From Enterobacter sp. Cy-643 (GTDB taxonomy: Bacteria; Pseudomonadota; Gammaproteobacteria; Enterobacterales; Enterobacteriaceae), in the NCBI RefSeq assembly GCF_011752815.1, contig NZ_VWWV01000001.1, positions 496,001 through 560,000 of the forward strand: DNA of 64,000 nucleotides, in the 5' to 3' direction. Positions 18,446 to 27,420 of this stretch are shown here, in pieces. Both the position numbers and the translations under genes were made by a program. Numbering within the stretch: position 1 is the stretch's first letter; each line of letters begins with the position of its first letter. The notes beneath the pieces are model-generated. The model had not been told where the DNA came from. It searched no databases and saw only the letters and a list, made by a program, of their open reading frames with translations.

Positions 18446-19303
18446 CTAAGCCGTCGCTTCCTCGTGCTGCTGTGCCTTGAGCCAGGCAATCTCTTCGGCC
18501 CAGATATCCGGGTTGGTGGTTTCCAGGATTAACGGAATGCCGTCGAAACGGGCGTCACGCATGATCCAGCTAAACGGCGTGTGGCCGATATTCCCGAGGC
18601 CGAGGCTGTTGTGGCGGTCAACGCGGCTGCCGAACTCACTTTTTGCATCGTTAAGGTGCATCCCACGCAGGTATTTGAAGCCGACAATACGCTCAAACTC
18701 GCTAAAGGTTTTTTCGCAGTCAGCTTCCGTGCGTAGATCGTACCCGGCGGCAAACGCATGGCAGGTGTCGATGCAGACGCCAACGCGGGATTTATCGTCC
18801 ACGCCGTCAATAATTGCCGCGAGATGCTCAAAGCGGAAACCAAGGTTGCTGCCCTGGCCGGCGGTGTTTTCAATCACGGCGGTCACGCCTTCGGACTTCT
18901 CCAGCGCAATGTTAATCGACTCCGCAATGCGCTTCAGGCATTCCTCTTCCGGGATCTGCTTCAGGTGGCTGCCCGGATGGAAATTCAATAGCGTCAGCCC
19001 CAGTTGCTGGCAGCGCACCATTTCGTCGATGAATGCCTCGCGGGATTTTTCAAGCGCGTCCTCAACCGGGTGGCCGAGGTTGATCAGGTAACTGTCGTGG
19101 GGAAGGATTTGGCCTGGGCCATAATGGTATTTTTCGCAGGCGTTCTTAAAGTTGTCGATAACTTCGCTGGTCAGCGGCGCGGCGCGCCACTGGCGTTGAT
19201 TCTTGGTGAACAGGGCAAAAGCGGTGGCTTCCAGTTCGTGGGCGCGGATGGCGGCGTTTTCCAGGCCGCCCGAGGCGCTAACGTGCGCTCCAATAAACTT
19301 CAT
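18446..19303 (-). CDS. nfo: Endonuclease IV (AP endonuclease)
   Basis: Zinc-dependent TIM-barrel AP endonuclease of base excision repair, 285 aa, identical in length to E. coli Nfo. All nine metal ligands are at the E. coli positions: His69, His109, Glu145, Asp179, His182, His216, Asp229, His231, Glu261 (for example in [15 protein letters not shown] and VDRHNSLG). The SoxRS control known in E. coli was not recognisable from the short upstream region. It is convergent with fruA, and downstream of yeiH on the same strand with an 85-base gap holding a hairpin (19327-19362). Confidence 0.97.
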   Translation of the reverse strand: MKFIGAHVSASGGLENAAIRAHELEATAFALFTKNQRQWRAAPLTSEVIDNFKNACEKYHYGPGQILPHDSYLINLGHPVEDALEKSREAFIDEMVRCQQLGLTLLNFHPGSHLKQIPEEECLKRIAESINIALEKSEGVTAVIENTAGQGSNLGFRFEHLAAIIDGVDDKSRVGVCIDTCHAFAAGYDLRTEADCEKTFSEFERIVGFKYLRGMHLNDAKSEFGSRVDRHNSLGLGNIGHTPFSWIMRDARFDGIPLILETTNPDIWAEEIAWLKAQQHEEATA

Positions 19304-19388
19304 CTGTCTTCTCCTGTTTCTTGACGGGCAAACCCGCTATCGGTAATCCGTCATGATAGCGGGTCAGGAGGCTTTTTTCCGTATTGAA

Positions 19389-20438
19389 TTATGCTAACAG
19401 GTGATGAATTGCCAGGTTAATGGCCGCGCCGCCGACAATCAGCCAGATAAACAGCACCAGCGCCATAAGGAGCGGGCGAACCCCGGCTTTTTTCAGGGCG
19501 CTAACGTGGGTTGTCAGGCCCAGAGCCGCCATCGCCACGGCCAGCAGGAAGGTATCCAGCGTGACCAGCACGTTCACCAGGCCCTGTGGCAGGAAGTGGA
19601 AGGAGTTGAAAATCGCCACGCCAATAAACAGTATCGCAAACCACGGGATGGTAATTTTACCCGTTTGCGCCGCCCCGGCCGGCGCCAGAGATTTAACGCG
19701 GGCGGCCAGGAAAATCAGGAATGGGGCGAGCATCATCACGCGCAGCATTTTGGCAATAACCGCCGCATTTTCCGTTTCCGGGCTAATGGCGTGGCCTGCG
19801 GCAACGACCTGGGCAACTTCGTGCATCGTTGACCCGGTGTAGATCCCGAAGGCTTCCGGCGTAAACCAGTGGCTGACGAACGGATAGATCATCGGGTAGA
19901 TAAAGATAGCCAGCGTCCCGAAGATAACCACGGTGGCGACGGCCACGGTGACTTTACTGGCTTCGGCTTTCACCACGGGTTCGGTGGCAAGTACCGCCGC
20001 CGCGCCGCAAATACTGCTGCCCGCACCAATCAGCCAGCTGGTTTGTCTGTCCAGGCCAAACACTTTCTGGCCGAGCCAGCAGGCGAGAGCGAAGGTGCTG
20101 CACAGCGTCAGCACGTCAATCACCAGGCCACTCACGCCAACGTCGGCAATTTGCGAAAACGTCAGGCGGAAACCATACAGAATAATGCCGAGGCGCAGAA
20201 GGTGCTGCTTGGCGAACAGCACGCCGCCGTCGCATTGCTGCCAGATTCTGGGGTACACGGTGTTGCCGATTATCATACCGCAAAGGATGGCGAGCGTCAG
20301 GGCGCTAAGGCCGACGCCGGCCACCGCTGGAATATTGCCAAGCCATAACGCCAGGCCGGTAATGGCGGCGGAAAGCGCCAGCCCCGGTAAAAAGTGCCAC
20401 AGCGTGTGGCGGTGAGCTTGTACGGTGAGTGCTGTCAT
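19389..20438 (-). CDS. yeiH: UPF0324 membrane protein YeiH
   Basis: A 349-aa polytopic inner-membrane protein with about ten helices, including GAGSSICGAAAVLATEPV and the MHEVAQVVAAGHAI segment conserved in the UPF0324 (YeiH/YdaA-like, putative sulfate exporter) family. The start at 20438 gives MTALTVQAHRHTLWHF, which aligns with E. coli YeiH. A longer frame opening at 20549 would extend into the intergenic region and is not used. It is divergent from yeiE, the LysR regulator known to control it in relatives. Confidence 0.92.
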   Translation of the reverse strand: MTALTVQAHRHTLWHFLPGLALSAAITGLALWLGNIPAVAGVGLSALTLAILCGMIIGNTVYPRIWQQCDGGVLFAKQHLLRLGIILYGFRLTFSQIADVGVSGLVIDVLTLCSTFALACWLGQKVFGLDRQTSWLIGAGSSICGAAAVLATEPVVKAEASKVTVAVATVVIFGTLAIFIYPMIYPFVSHWFTPEAFGIYTGSTMHEVAQVVAAGHAISPETENAAVIAKMLRVMMLAPFLIFLAARVKSLAPAGAAQTGKITIPWFAILFIGVAIFNSFHFLPQGLVNVLVTLDTFLLAVAMAALGLTTHVSALKKAGVRPLLMALVLFIWLIVGGAAINLAIHHLLA

Positions 20439-20495
20439 AACCTTCTCCTCTGTCTTAGCGAAAAGGCTACGCCTGGCTGGCATAAAAATAAAATT

Positions 20496-20517
20496 GATTA
20501 TATATTTATAATTAATC
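20496..20517. promoter_or_regulatory. Candidate YeiE operator in yeiH-yeiE divergent region
   Basis: An AT-rich inverted motif (GATTA...TAATC, 12-base spacing) centred between the two divergent starts (20438 and 20564). LysR-type regulators commonly bind such dyads at their own divergent promoters. The site is a candidate only. Confidence 0.4.
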
Positions 20518-20563
20518 TTTATAAGTGGTAAGCGACGCGCTGCCACCACAGGAAATCTCTCTT

Positions 20564-21430
20564 ATGCATATCACGCTGCGGCAGCTGGAAGTCTTTGCTG
20601 AAGTGCTTAAAAGCGGTTCGACCACGCAAGCCTCCCAGATGCTGTCCCTCTCTCAGTCGGCGGTCAGCGCCGCGCTTGCCGATCTTGAAGGTCAGCTTGG
20701 GGTTCAGCTCTTTGACCGCGTGGGGAAGCGCCTCGTGGTCAATGAACACGGCAGGCTGCTTTACCCGCGAGTTGTGGGGCTGCTGGAGCAGGCCGGTGAA
20801 ATAGAACAGCTGTTCCGGGAAGATAACGGCGCGATCCGCGTGTATGCCAGCAGCACTATTGGCAACTACATTCTGCCGGAGATGATTGCCCGCTATCGCC
20901 GCGATTTTCCGAAGCTGCCGCTGGAGCTCAGCGTCGGCAACAGCCAGGACGTTATTAACGCGGTGGCAGATTTTCGTGTGGACATTGGCCTGATAGAAGG
21001 ACCTTGCCATATGGCTGAGCTGGTGACCGAGCCGTGGCTCGACGATGAGCTGGTGGTCTTTGCTTCGCCGGGCAACCCGCTGGTGCACCAGCCGGTGACG
21101 CTGGAAAGCCTGGCCAGGCAGCCGTGGATCCTGCGTGAGCGTGGCTCCGGCACCCGAGAAATCGTCGACTATTTATTGCTTTCGCACCTGCCAGAGTTTC
21201 AGCTGGGCATGGAGCTGGGCAATTCCGAGGCGATCAAACATGCGGTGCGCCACGGGCTGGGCATCAGCTGCCTGTCTCGCCGGGTGATTGCCGAGCAGCT
21301 GGAGAGCGGCTCATTGGTTGAAGTGGCTATTCCCCTCCCTCGTCTGGTGCGGACGCTGTACCGGATCCACCATCGCCAGAAACATATCTCTAACGCGCTG
21401 CTGCGTTTCCTGCGCTACTGTGAAGCATAA
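20564..21430 (+). CDS. yeiE: LysR-type transcriptional regulator YeiE
   Basis: A 288-aa regulator. The N-terminal winged HTH ([22 protein letters not shown]...[18 protein letters not shown]) is followed by a substrate-binding domain (from about residue 90, [18 protein letters not shown]). E. coli and Salmonella YeiE have been linked to sulfite response and iron limitation. The start at 20564 (MHITLRQLE) is chosen to match E. coli and follows GGAAATC-type Shine-Dalgarno bases. An in-frame upstream start at 20525 lacks support. It is divergent from yeiH. A non-K-12 amino-acid transporter operon begins 178 bases downstream on the same strand. Confidence 0.95.
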   Translation: MHITLRQLEVFAEVLKSGSTTQASQMLSLSQSAVSAALADLEGQLGVQLFDRVGKRLVVNEHGRLLYPRVVGLLEQAGEIEQLFREDNGAIRVYASSTIGNYILPEMIARYRRDFPKLPLELSVGNSQDVINAVADFRVDIGLIEGPCHMAELVTEPWLDDELVVFASPGNPLVHQPVTLESLARQPWILRERGSGTREIVDYLLLSHLPEFQLGMELGNSEAIKHAVRHGLGISCLSRRVIAEQLESGSLVEVAIPLPRLVRTLYRIHHRQKHISNALLRFLRYCEA

Positions 21431-21608
21431 TGCACCAAAATCTTGCAGCTGCACCTGATTGGGGTGTGGCTGCGAGGCAATCACCTTCCCGTTAACTTCT
21501 TTTTCACCGTGATGCAGCTGCAATCCTCTCGATTGATCTGCGTTGGCACATTAGTTGCAAAATTGAATTCAAAGAATCTTTTGTTTCAATCAGGCGACGA
21601 GGCTGCAC

Positions 21609-22400
21609 ATGACGATGAAAAAATGGTTGTTCTCTTTAGTTGGCGCAACGGTGCTGCTGGCTCAGGCCGGAGCGGTGATGGCCGATCAGCTGCAGGATAT
21701 TGAAAAACGCGGCGTGCTGCGCGTGGCGGTTCCGCAGGATTTCCCGCCTTTTGGTTCGGTGAACGCTGACCTGAAACCTCAGGGCTATGACATTGATATG
21801 GCGGCTTACCTGGCGAAAGGTCTGAAGGTCAAGCTACAGCTGGTGCCGGTCACCAGCGCGAACCGCGTGCCGTATCTGCAGACGGACAAAGTTGACCTGG
21901 TCATTTCCAGCCTCGGCAAGAACGCCGAACGTGAAAAAGTTATCGATTTTAGCCGCGCTTACGCCCCGTTCTTCCTCGGCGTATTCGGGCCGAAAGATGG
22001 CGCAGTGACCGATGCTAAAGCGCTCAGCGGGAAAACCATTGGCGTGACCCGTGGCGCAGTAGAGGACATGGTGTTAACTGACCTCGCGCCGAAAGACGCC
22101 GACGTAAAGCGCTACGAAGACAATAACACCACCATCTCCGCCTATCTTTCAGGCCAGGTGCAGTACATCGCCACCGGGAACCTGGTTGTGGCGGCGATTG
22201 CCCGCCAGAGCCCAGCCAAAGCGCCGGTCAGCAAATTTATGCTTAAGGACTCGCCTTGCTACATCGGGCTGAAAAAGAATGAACCTGCGCTGAAAGCGAA
22301 GGTGGACGAGCTGATTGGCGAGGCGCTGAAGGACAATACGCTCAACACTCTGTCGCAGAAATGGATGCAGGCGCCGCTGCCTGCCAACCTCGGCGCTTGA
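21609..22400 (+). CDS. Periplasmic amino-acid-binding protein of ABC transporter
   Basis: A 263-aa family 3 solute-binding protein (polar amino acid type). It has a signal peptide with likely cleavage after AVMA (residue 25). The mature start DQLQDIEKRGVLRVAVPQDFPPFG is followed by QGYDIDMAAYLAKGL, VDLVISSLGKNAEREKVIDFSRAY and KALSGKTIGVTRGAVEDM, the usual two-lobe pattern. The ligand is not known; cystine, glutamine or similar are possible. It is the first of four co-directional genes (binding protein, two permeases, ATPase). It is absent from K-12 between yeiE and lysP. Confidence 0.9.
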   Translation: MTMKKWLFSLVGATVLLAQAGAVMADQLQDIEKRGVLRVAVPQDFPPFGSVNADLKPQGYDIDMAAYLAKGLKVKLQLVPVTSANRVPYLQTDKVDLVISSLGKNAEREKVIDFSRAYAPFFLGVFGPKDGAVTDAKALSGKTIGVTRGAVEDMVLTDLAPKDADVKRYEDNNTTISAYLSGQVQYIATGNLVVAAIARQSPAKAPVSKFMLKDSPCYIGLKKNEPALKAKVDELIGEALKDNTLNTLSQKWMQAPLPANLGA

Positions 22401-22410
22401 GGAGCCGGGC

Positions 22411-23079
22411 ATGACCACGCAACTTGATTTTGCCGGTCTGCTGCCTTACTGGCCGGAGCTACTTTCCGGCCTGTGGGTGACGCTGGGACTCACTTTTATG
22501 GCGACGGTCGGTGGCGTTGCCATCGGCATTACCGGGGCGGCCATTCGCAGCGGAAAGCCGGGGCTGTTAAGCCTGGCGTGGGGCGGCTACGTGGAGCTGA
22601 TTCGCAACACGCCGTTCGTGGTGCAGCTGTTCTTTATTGTCTTTGGGCTCCCGGCGCTGGGGCTAAAGCTTAACGCCGGGGAAGCGGCGCTTATCGCGAT
22701 GCTGATTAATTTAGGAGCTTACAGCACCGAGATTATTCGCGCGGGTATTCAGGTGACGCCGAAAGGGCAGTGGGAAGCCGCTCGCGTGCTGGGGTTAAGC
22801 CGCAGCCAGACCTTTATACGCGTGGTGCTGCCGCCGTCGCTGAAGCGCATTTATCCGTCGCTGGTCAGCCAGTGCATCATCGTGATGCTGGGCTCTTCCG
22901 TGGTGTCTCAGGTGTCCTGTGAAGATCTGACCTTTGCGGCCAGCCTCATTCAGTCGCGTACCTTCCTCAGCTTCGAGGTCTATCTGGTGACGACCGTAAT
23001 GTATCTGGTGCTGTCGTTAATGATGCGTCAACTGCTGCTGGCGGCAGGGCGGAAATGGTTGGGGAGGGATGTCGGATGA
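22411..23079 (+). CDS. Polar amino-acid ABC transporter permease 1
   Basis: A 222-aa HisMQ-type permease with several membrane helices. The EAA loop that contacts the ATPase reads GQWEAARVLGLSRSQTFIRVVLP. The periplasm-facing motif ELIRNTPFVVQLFFIVFGLP is characteristic of this family. It begins 10 bases after the binding-protein stop, and its own stop overlaps the start of permease 2 (ATGA). Substrate not established. Confidence 0.9.
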   Translation: MTTQLDFAGLLPYWPELLSGLWVTLGLTFMATVGGVAIGITGAAIRSGKPGLLSLAWGGYVELIRNTPFVVQLFFIVFGLPALGLKLNAGEAALIAMLINLGAYSTEIIRAGIQVTPKGQWEAARVLGLSRSQTFIRVVLPPSLKRIYPSLVSQCIIVMLGSSVVSQVSCEDLTFAASLIQSRTFLSFEVYLVTTVMYLVLSLMMRQLLLAAGRKWLGRDVG

Positions 23080-23732
23080 TGATGTTTACCGACTGGGATA
23101 TCGTGCGCAACCTGCTGCTGGCGGCCCGCTGGACGGTGCTGCTGTCGCTGATTGCGTTTTTCTGCGGCACTCTGGTGACGTTGCCTCTATTACTGCTGCG
23201 CATGAGCCGCTGGACATGGCCCAAACGCTTCATCAGCGCTTATGTTGCGCTGTTTCAGGGTACGCCGCTGCTGATGCAATTGTTCCTCGCTTTCTTCGGG
23301 ATTGCGCTGTTTGGCATTGACGTCAGCCCCTGGACGGCGGCCACGCTTGCGCTGACGCTGTTTACCAGCGCATTTCTGCTGGATATTTGGTACGGCAGTA
23401 TCCGTGCTTTGCCGAAAGGCCAGTGGGAAGCCTGCCGCTGTCTCGGTTTGAGCTTCGGGCAGACGCTGTGCCGGGTCATTGCCCCACAGGCTATGCGTAT
23501 CGCCGTGGCGCCTACGGTCGGGTTTTCGGTGCAGGTTATTAAGGGCACGGCCCTGGCCTCGATCATCGGTTTCGTCGAGCTGACCAAAGCCGGCACCATG
23601 TTGAATAACGTGACGTTTGAGCCGTTTAAAGTCTTTGCCCTGGTGGCGCTTGGCTATTTCTTACTTTGCTACCCGCTGTCTCGCTACAGCCGCTACCTGG
23701 AGAAAAAATTTAATGCCGCTCATCACCATTAA
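23076..23732 (+). CDS. Polar amino-acid ABC transporter permease 2
   Basis: A 218-aa HisMQ-type permease, the partner of permease 1. It has the family motifs AYVALFQGTPLLMQLFLAFF and the EAA loop GQWEACRCLGLSFGQTLCRV. The start is the first of three consecutive ATG codons at 23076, overlapping the previous stop by 4 bases. Its last 20 bases overlap the ATPase gene, so translation of the two is likely coupled. Confidence 0.9.
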   Translation: MMMFTDWDIVRNLLLAARWTVLLSLIAFFCGTLVTLPLLLLRMSRWTWPKRFISAYVALFQGTPLLMQLFLAFFGIALFGIDVSPWTAATLALTLFTSAFLLDIWYGSIRALPKGQWEACRCLGLSFGQTLCRVIAPQAMRIAVAPTVGFSVQVIKGTALASIIGFVELTKAGTMLNNVTFEPFKVFALVALGYFLLCYPLSRYSRYLEKKFNAAHHH

Positions 23733-24450
23733 TGATGTACAGAAATATTATGGCGACAATCACGTCCTGAAGGGCGTGAGTCTTGATATCGACATGGGAG
23801 AAGTGGTGTCGATTATCGGCCGCAGCGGTTCTGGCAAAAGTACGCTGCTGCGCTGCATGAACGGACTCGAAGGCTACCAGGACGGCAGTATCAAGCTGGG
23901 CGGGATGACCATTACCGACCGTGAGTCTCAGGCGCGTGAAATCAGCCGTTCCGTGGGTATGGTGTTTCAGAACTTTAACCTATTCCCGCACATGACCGCG
24001 CTGGAAAACGTGATGCTGGCGCCGCGTCGGGTACTGAATAAAAGCGCTGCCGAATGCCGCGAGCTGGGGCTGGAGATGCTCAACAAAGTCGGCCTGGGGG
24101 AGCGGGTGGATTACTACCCGGCTAACCTGTCCGGCGGCCAGCAGCAGCGCGTGGCCATTGCCAGGGCGCTGGCGATGAACCCTAAAGTCTTGCTGTGCGA
24201 TGAAATCACCTCGGCGCTTGACCCGGAGTTAGTGGGGGAAGTGCTGAAAGTGCTCGAACGGCTTGCGGCAGAGGGCATGACGCTTATTCTGGTCACCCAT
24301 GAAATGAACTTTGCCCGGGAAGTCGGCGACCGCGTGGTGTTTATGCACCAGGGCAAAGTGTGGGAGCAGGGGGAGAGCAAGTCGTTCTTCGCCAATCCCC
24401 GGACTCAAGAGCTGCAGCAGTTTATTTCGTCCGTGCGCGGACTAGGCTAA
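23713..24450 (+). CDS. Polar amino-acid ABC transporter ATP-binding protein
   Basis: A 245-aa ATPase of the GlnQ/HisP class that powers uptake. Walker A is GRSGSGKST (about residue 37), Q-loop VFQNFNLFPHMT, signature LSGGQQQRVAIARAL, Walker B VLLCDEITSALDPE, and H-switch LVTHEM. The start at 23713 (MPLITINDVQKYYG) is chosen because it gives the usual N-terminus. The longer in-frame extension overlaps permease 2. It is the last gene of the operon, with a strong terminator following. Confidence 0.93.
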   Translation: MPLITINDVQKYYGDNHVLKGVSLDIDMGEVVSIIGRSGSGKSTLLRCMNGLEGYQDGSIKLGGMTITDRESQAREISRSVGMVFQNFNLFPHMTALENVMLAPRRVLNKSAAECRELGLEMLNKVGLGERVDYYPANLSGGQQQRVAIARALAMNPKVLLCDEITSALDPELVGEVLKVLERLAAEGMTLILVTHEMNFAREVGDRVVFMHQGKVWEQGESKSFFANPRTQELQQFISSVRGLG

Positions 24451-24458
24451 TCTTTTAT

Positions 24459-24490
24459 CGCCGGGCAGGGCATTGCCCCGGCGGTTTTTT
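24459..24490 (+). terminator. Terminator of the amino-acid ABC operon
   Basis: Stem CGCCGGG / CCCGGCG followed by GGTTTTTT, beginning 9 bases after the ATPase stop. Confidence 0.85.
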
Positions 24491-24639
24491 AATTCCCCTC
24501 AATTTATCGGCCTGATAAGTGACTTGCTAATAATCGCCGGGCGATCATGAAGCTCTCTTATAACCCGGGATTTCTGCTATCTGAACAAAGACGTTTTGTT
24601 ACAATCTTGCCTCATTTTTTGGATAGGCAACAATTTCCT

Positions 24640-26109
24640 ATGGTTTCACAAGATAAAACGACAGAAGCGCCTGGCTTACGCCGCGAATTAAAGGCGCGCC
24701 ACCTGACGATGATCGCCATCGGCGGATCCATCGGCACGGGGCTTTTCGTTGCCTCTGGGGCAACAATTTCTCAGGCTGGACCGGGCGGGGCGCTGCTCTC
24801 TTATATGCTGATTGGCCTGATGGTGTACTTCCTGATGACCAGTCTGGGCGAACTGGCGGCATTTATGCCGGTGTCCGGCTCTTTCGCGACCTACGGCCAG
24901 AAATATGTCGAAGACGGCTTCGGCTTCGCGCTCGGCTGGAACTACTGGTACAACTGGGCGGTGACTATCGCCGTTGACCTCGTGGCCGCACAGCTGGTGA
25001 TGAATTACTGGTTCCCGGACACACCGGGCTGGATCTGGAGTGCGTTATTCCTGGGCATAATGTTCCTGCTGAACTGGATCTCCGTAAAGGGCTTCGGTGA
25101 AGCGGAATACTGGTTCTCGCTGATAAAAGTGACCACCGTCATCATCTTCATCATTGTGGGTGTGATGATGATCGTGGGTATTTTCAAAGGGGCGCAGCCG
25201 GTAGGCTGGAGCAACTGGACAACCGGCGATGCGCCGTTTGCCGGGGGCTTTGCCGCAATGATCGGCGTGGCGATGATCGTCGGCTTCTCTTTCCAGGGCA
25301 CAGAGCTTATCGGGATTGCCGCCGGGGAGTCCGCCGATCCGGAGAAAAACATTCCTCGCGCCGTGCGTCAGGTGTTCTGGCGTATCCTGCTGTTCTACGT
25401 GTTCGCGATTCTGATTGTCAGCCTGATCATTCCTTATACCGATCCAAGCCTGCTGCGCAATGACGTGAAGGACATCAGCGTCAGCCCGTTCACTCTGGTG
25501 TTCCAGCATGCGGGCCTGCTGTCTGCGGCGGCGGTCATGAACGCCGTGATCCTGACGGCGGTGCTGTCGGCGGGTAACTCAGGCATGTATGCTTCCACGC
25601 GCATGCTTTACACCCTGGCCTGCGACGGCAAAGCGCCGCGTATTTTCTCGAAGCTGTCAAAAGGCGGCGTGCCGCGGAACGCACTGTATGCCACCACCGT
25701 TATTGCCGCGCTCTGCTTCCTGACCTCTATGTTTGGCAACCAGACCGTTTACCTCTGGCTGCTGAACACCTCGGGAATGACCGGCTTTATTGCCTGGCTC
25801 GGGATTGCCATCAGCCACTACCGCTTCCGTCGCGGCTACGTGCTGCAGGGCAACGACATTAACGACCTGCCGTACCGCTCGGGCTTCTTCCCTATTGGGC
25901 CGATTTTCGCGTTCGTGCTGTGCCTGATCATCACGCTGGGCCAAAACTATGAAGCGTTCCTGTCGGATACCATTGACTGGGGCGGCGTGGCGGCGACCTA
26001 CATCGGCATCCCGCTGTTCCTGGCTATCTGGTTTGGCTACAAGATAACGAAGGGCAGCCGCTTCGTGCGCTACAGCGAAATGGAATTCCCGAAATTTCGT
26101 GAGAAATAA
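24640..26109 (+). CDS. lysP: Lysine-specific permease LysP
   Basis: A 489-aa APC-superfamily amino-acid/H+ symporter with twelve predicted helices. The helix-1 unwound motif GGSIGTGLFVASGA and the segment FQGTELIGIAAGES match E. coli LysP almost residue for residue. In E. coli LysP also senses lysine and restrains CadC. The start at 24640 gives MVSQDKTTEAPGLRREL and lies after a GGATAGG-like ribosome-binding site. A start at 24547 would add 31 residues with no family support. The gene is monocistronic with its own terminator. Confidence 0.97.
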   Translation: MVSQDKTTEAPGLRRELKARHLTMIAIGGSIGTGLFVASGATISQAGPGGALLSYMLIGLMVYFLMTSLGELAAFMPVSGSFATYGQKYVEDGFGFALGWNYWYNWAVTIAVDLVAAQLVMNYWFPDTPGWIWSALFLGIMFLLNWISVKGFGEAEYWFSLIKVTTVIIFIIVGVMMIVGIFKGAQPVGWSNWTTGDAPFAGGFAAMIGVAMIVGFSFQGTELIGIAAGESADPEKNIPRAVRQVFWRILLFYVFAILIVSLIIPYTDPSLLRNDVKDISVSPFTLVFQHAGLLSAAAVMNAVILTAVLSAGNSGMYASTRMLYTLACDGKAPRIFSKLSKGGVPRNALYATTVIAALCFLTSMFGNQTVYLWLLNTSGMTGFIAWLGIAISHYRFRRGYVLQGNDINDLPYRSGFFPIGPIFAFVLCLIITLGQNYEAFLSDTIDWGGVAATYIGIPLFLAIWFGYKITKGSRFVRYSEMEFPKFREK

Positions 26110-26135
26110 GCCTTAGCAACAATAAGTTACTCTTT

Positions 26136-26163
26136 AAAGGGCGCGATCATCGCGCCCTTTTTT
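26136..26163 (+). terminator. Terminator of lysP
   Basis: A perfect 11-bp stem AAAGGGCGCGA / TCGCGCCCTTT with loop TCA, then more T. Confidence 0.92.
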
Positions 26164-26217
26164 ATTTCGCTCTCGCCAGCAATAATTCCTTCAGGTTATA
26201 GTAGAGAACAATTAAAT

Positions 26218-26232
26218 TGATAACCATTATCA
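26218..26232 (+). promoter_or_regulatory. Fur box before the siderophore ABC operon
   Basis: TGATAACCATTATCA matches the 7-1-7 Fur consensus (TGATAAT-N-ATTATCA) at all but one position. It lies 48 bases before the start of the binding-protein gene. Confidence 0.85.
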
Positions 26233-26280
26233 TTTGCTTTATCGTTAACGCCATTCTTTAAGGAACGAAGGAGCGTTAGC

Positions 26281-27405
26281 GTGAAGCGTATGATTAAATT
26301 CAAGAATATTTGTCTGGCTCTGGCATTAACCGCCGCCGGTTTGCATTCTGCCCTGGCCGCCACGGTGACCGATATCGTCGGGCGTGAAGTCACCATCCCG
26401 CAGAAGGTTGACCGCATTTTGCTGGGGGAAGGGCGGCTGTTTTATGCCCTGGCGCTGCTGGAAGGGCAAAAGCCGATTGACCGTATCGTCGGCTGGCAGG
26501 GCGATTTCCGTAAGTTAGATACGCAGACTTACGCGGAATATAAAGCGAAATTCCCGAAAATTGATGATATTCCGCTGATTGGTAGTACCACCGCCGACAG
26601 CGTCAGCCCGGAAAAAGTGCTGACTTTGCATCCGGACGTGGCGATTTTTGGCCTCTCTGGCCACGGGCCAGGCCGCCACAGCGAGCTGGTTTCTCAGCTG
26701 GAGAAAGCGGGTGTTCCGGTGGTGTTTGTCGATTTTCGTACCTCGCCGCTGAAAAATACCTTGCCGAGCATGCGCGTGCTGGGCAAAGTGTTGCATCGCG
26801 AGAAACAGGCCGATGATTACATCGCCTTTTATGAAGCTAACCTGAAAAAAATTACCGACGTCACCGGCAAGATGGCGGAAAAAGAGAAGCCATCGGTGTT
26901 TATCGAACTGCGTGCGGCGGCAATGGAAGAGTGCTGCGGTTCGGCGGGCAAAGGTAACATGGGCGACTTCATCGACCTGGCGGGCGGCACGAATATTGCC
27001 AAAAACCTGCTGCCGGGCGCGCTGGGCACGGTGAACCTGGAGAAAGTGCTTGCCGCCGATCCGCAGGTTTATATCGCCAGCGGCGGTAAAGCGCCTGGCT
27101 CAACCTCTCCGGGCGTAGTGCTTGGCGCTCAGGCTACTCAAGCCGAAGCGCAGGCCAGCCTGAAGAGCGTGCTGGAGCGTAAAGGCATTGACCAGCTAAC
27201 GGCGGTCAAAGAAGGGCGCGCCTATGGCGTATGGCATAATTTCTACAATTCGCCGTACAACATTCTCGCGATTCAGGCGATGGCGACCTGGTTCCATCCG
27301 CAGCAGTTTGCTGAGGTGAACCCGGAACAGACAATGCAGCAACTTTATAAACAGTTCCTGGCGGTCGAGCCTACGGGAACGTACTGGACCGATCTTAAGA
27401 AGTAA
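26281..27405 (+). CDS. Iron-siderophore periplasmic binding protein of ABC transporter
   Basis: A 374-aa FepB/BtuF-superfamily (family 8) binding protein. There is a signal peptide to about residue 26 (ALAA). The mature domain opens with TVTDIVGREVTIPQKVDRIL and includes LHPDVAIFGLSGHG and KPSVFIELRAAAMEECCGSAGKG. The ligand is not known; catecholate iron is suggested by the adjacent CirA receptor, and that is inference. The GTG start at 26281 is chosen because GGAG sits at proper spacing 8 bases upstream; the ATG at 26290 would be too far. It is the first gene of a three-gene transporter, placed between lysP and cirA, which are neighbours in K-12. Confidence 0.87.
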   Translation: MKRMIKFKNICLALALTAAGLHSALAATVTDIVGREVTIPQKVDRILLGEGRLFYALALLEGQKPIDRIVGWQGDFRKLDTQTYAEYKAKFPKIDDIPLIGSTTADSVSPEKVLTLHPDVAIFGLSGHGPGRHSELVSQLEKAGVPVVFVDFRTSPLKNTLPSMRVLGKVLHREKQADDYIAFYEANLKKITDVTGKMAEKEKPSVFIELRAAAMEECCGSAGKGNMGDFIDLAGGTNIAKNLLPGALGTVNLEKVLAADPQVYIASGGKAPGSTSPGVVLGAQATQAEAQASLKSVLERKGIDQLTAVKEGRAYGVWHNFYNSPYNILAIQAMATWFHPQQFAEVNPEQTMQQLYKQFLAVEPTGTYWTDLKK

Positions 27406-27420
27406 CGAAGGTAAGACTTA

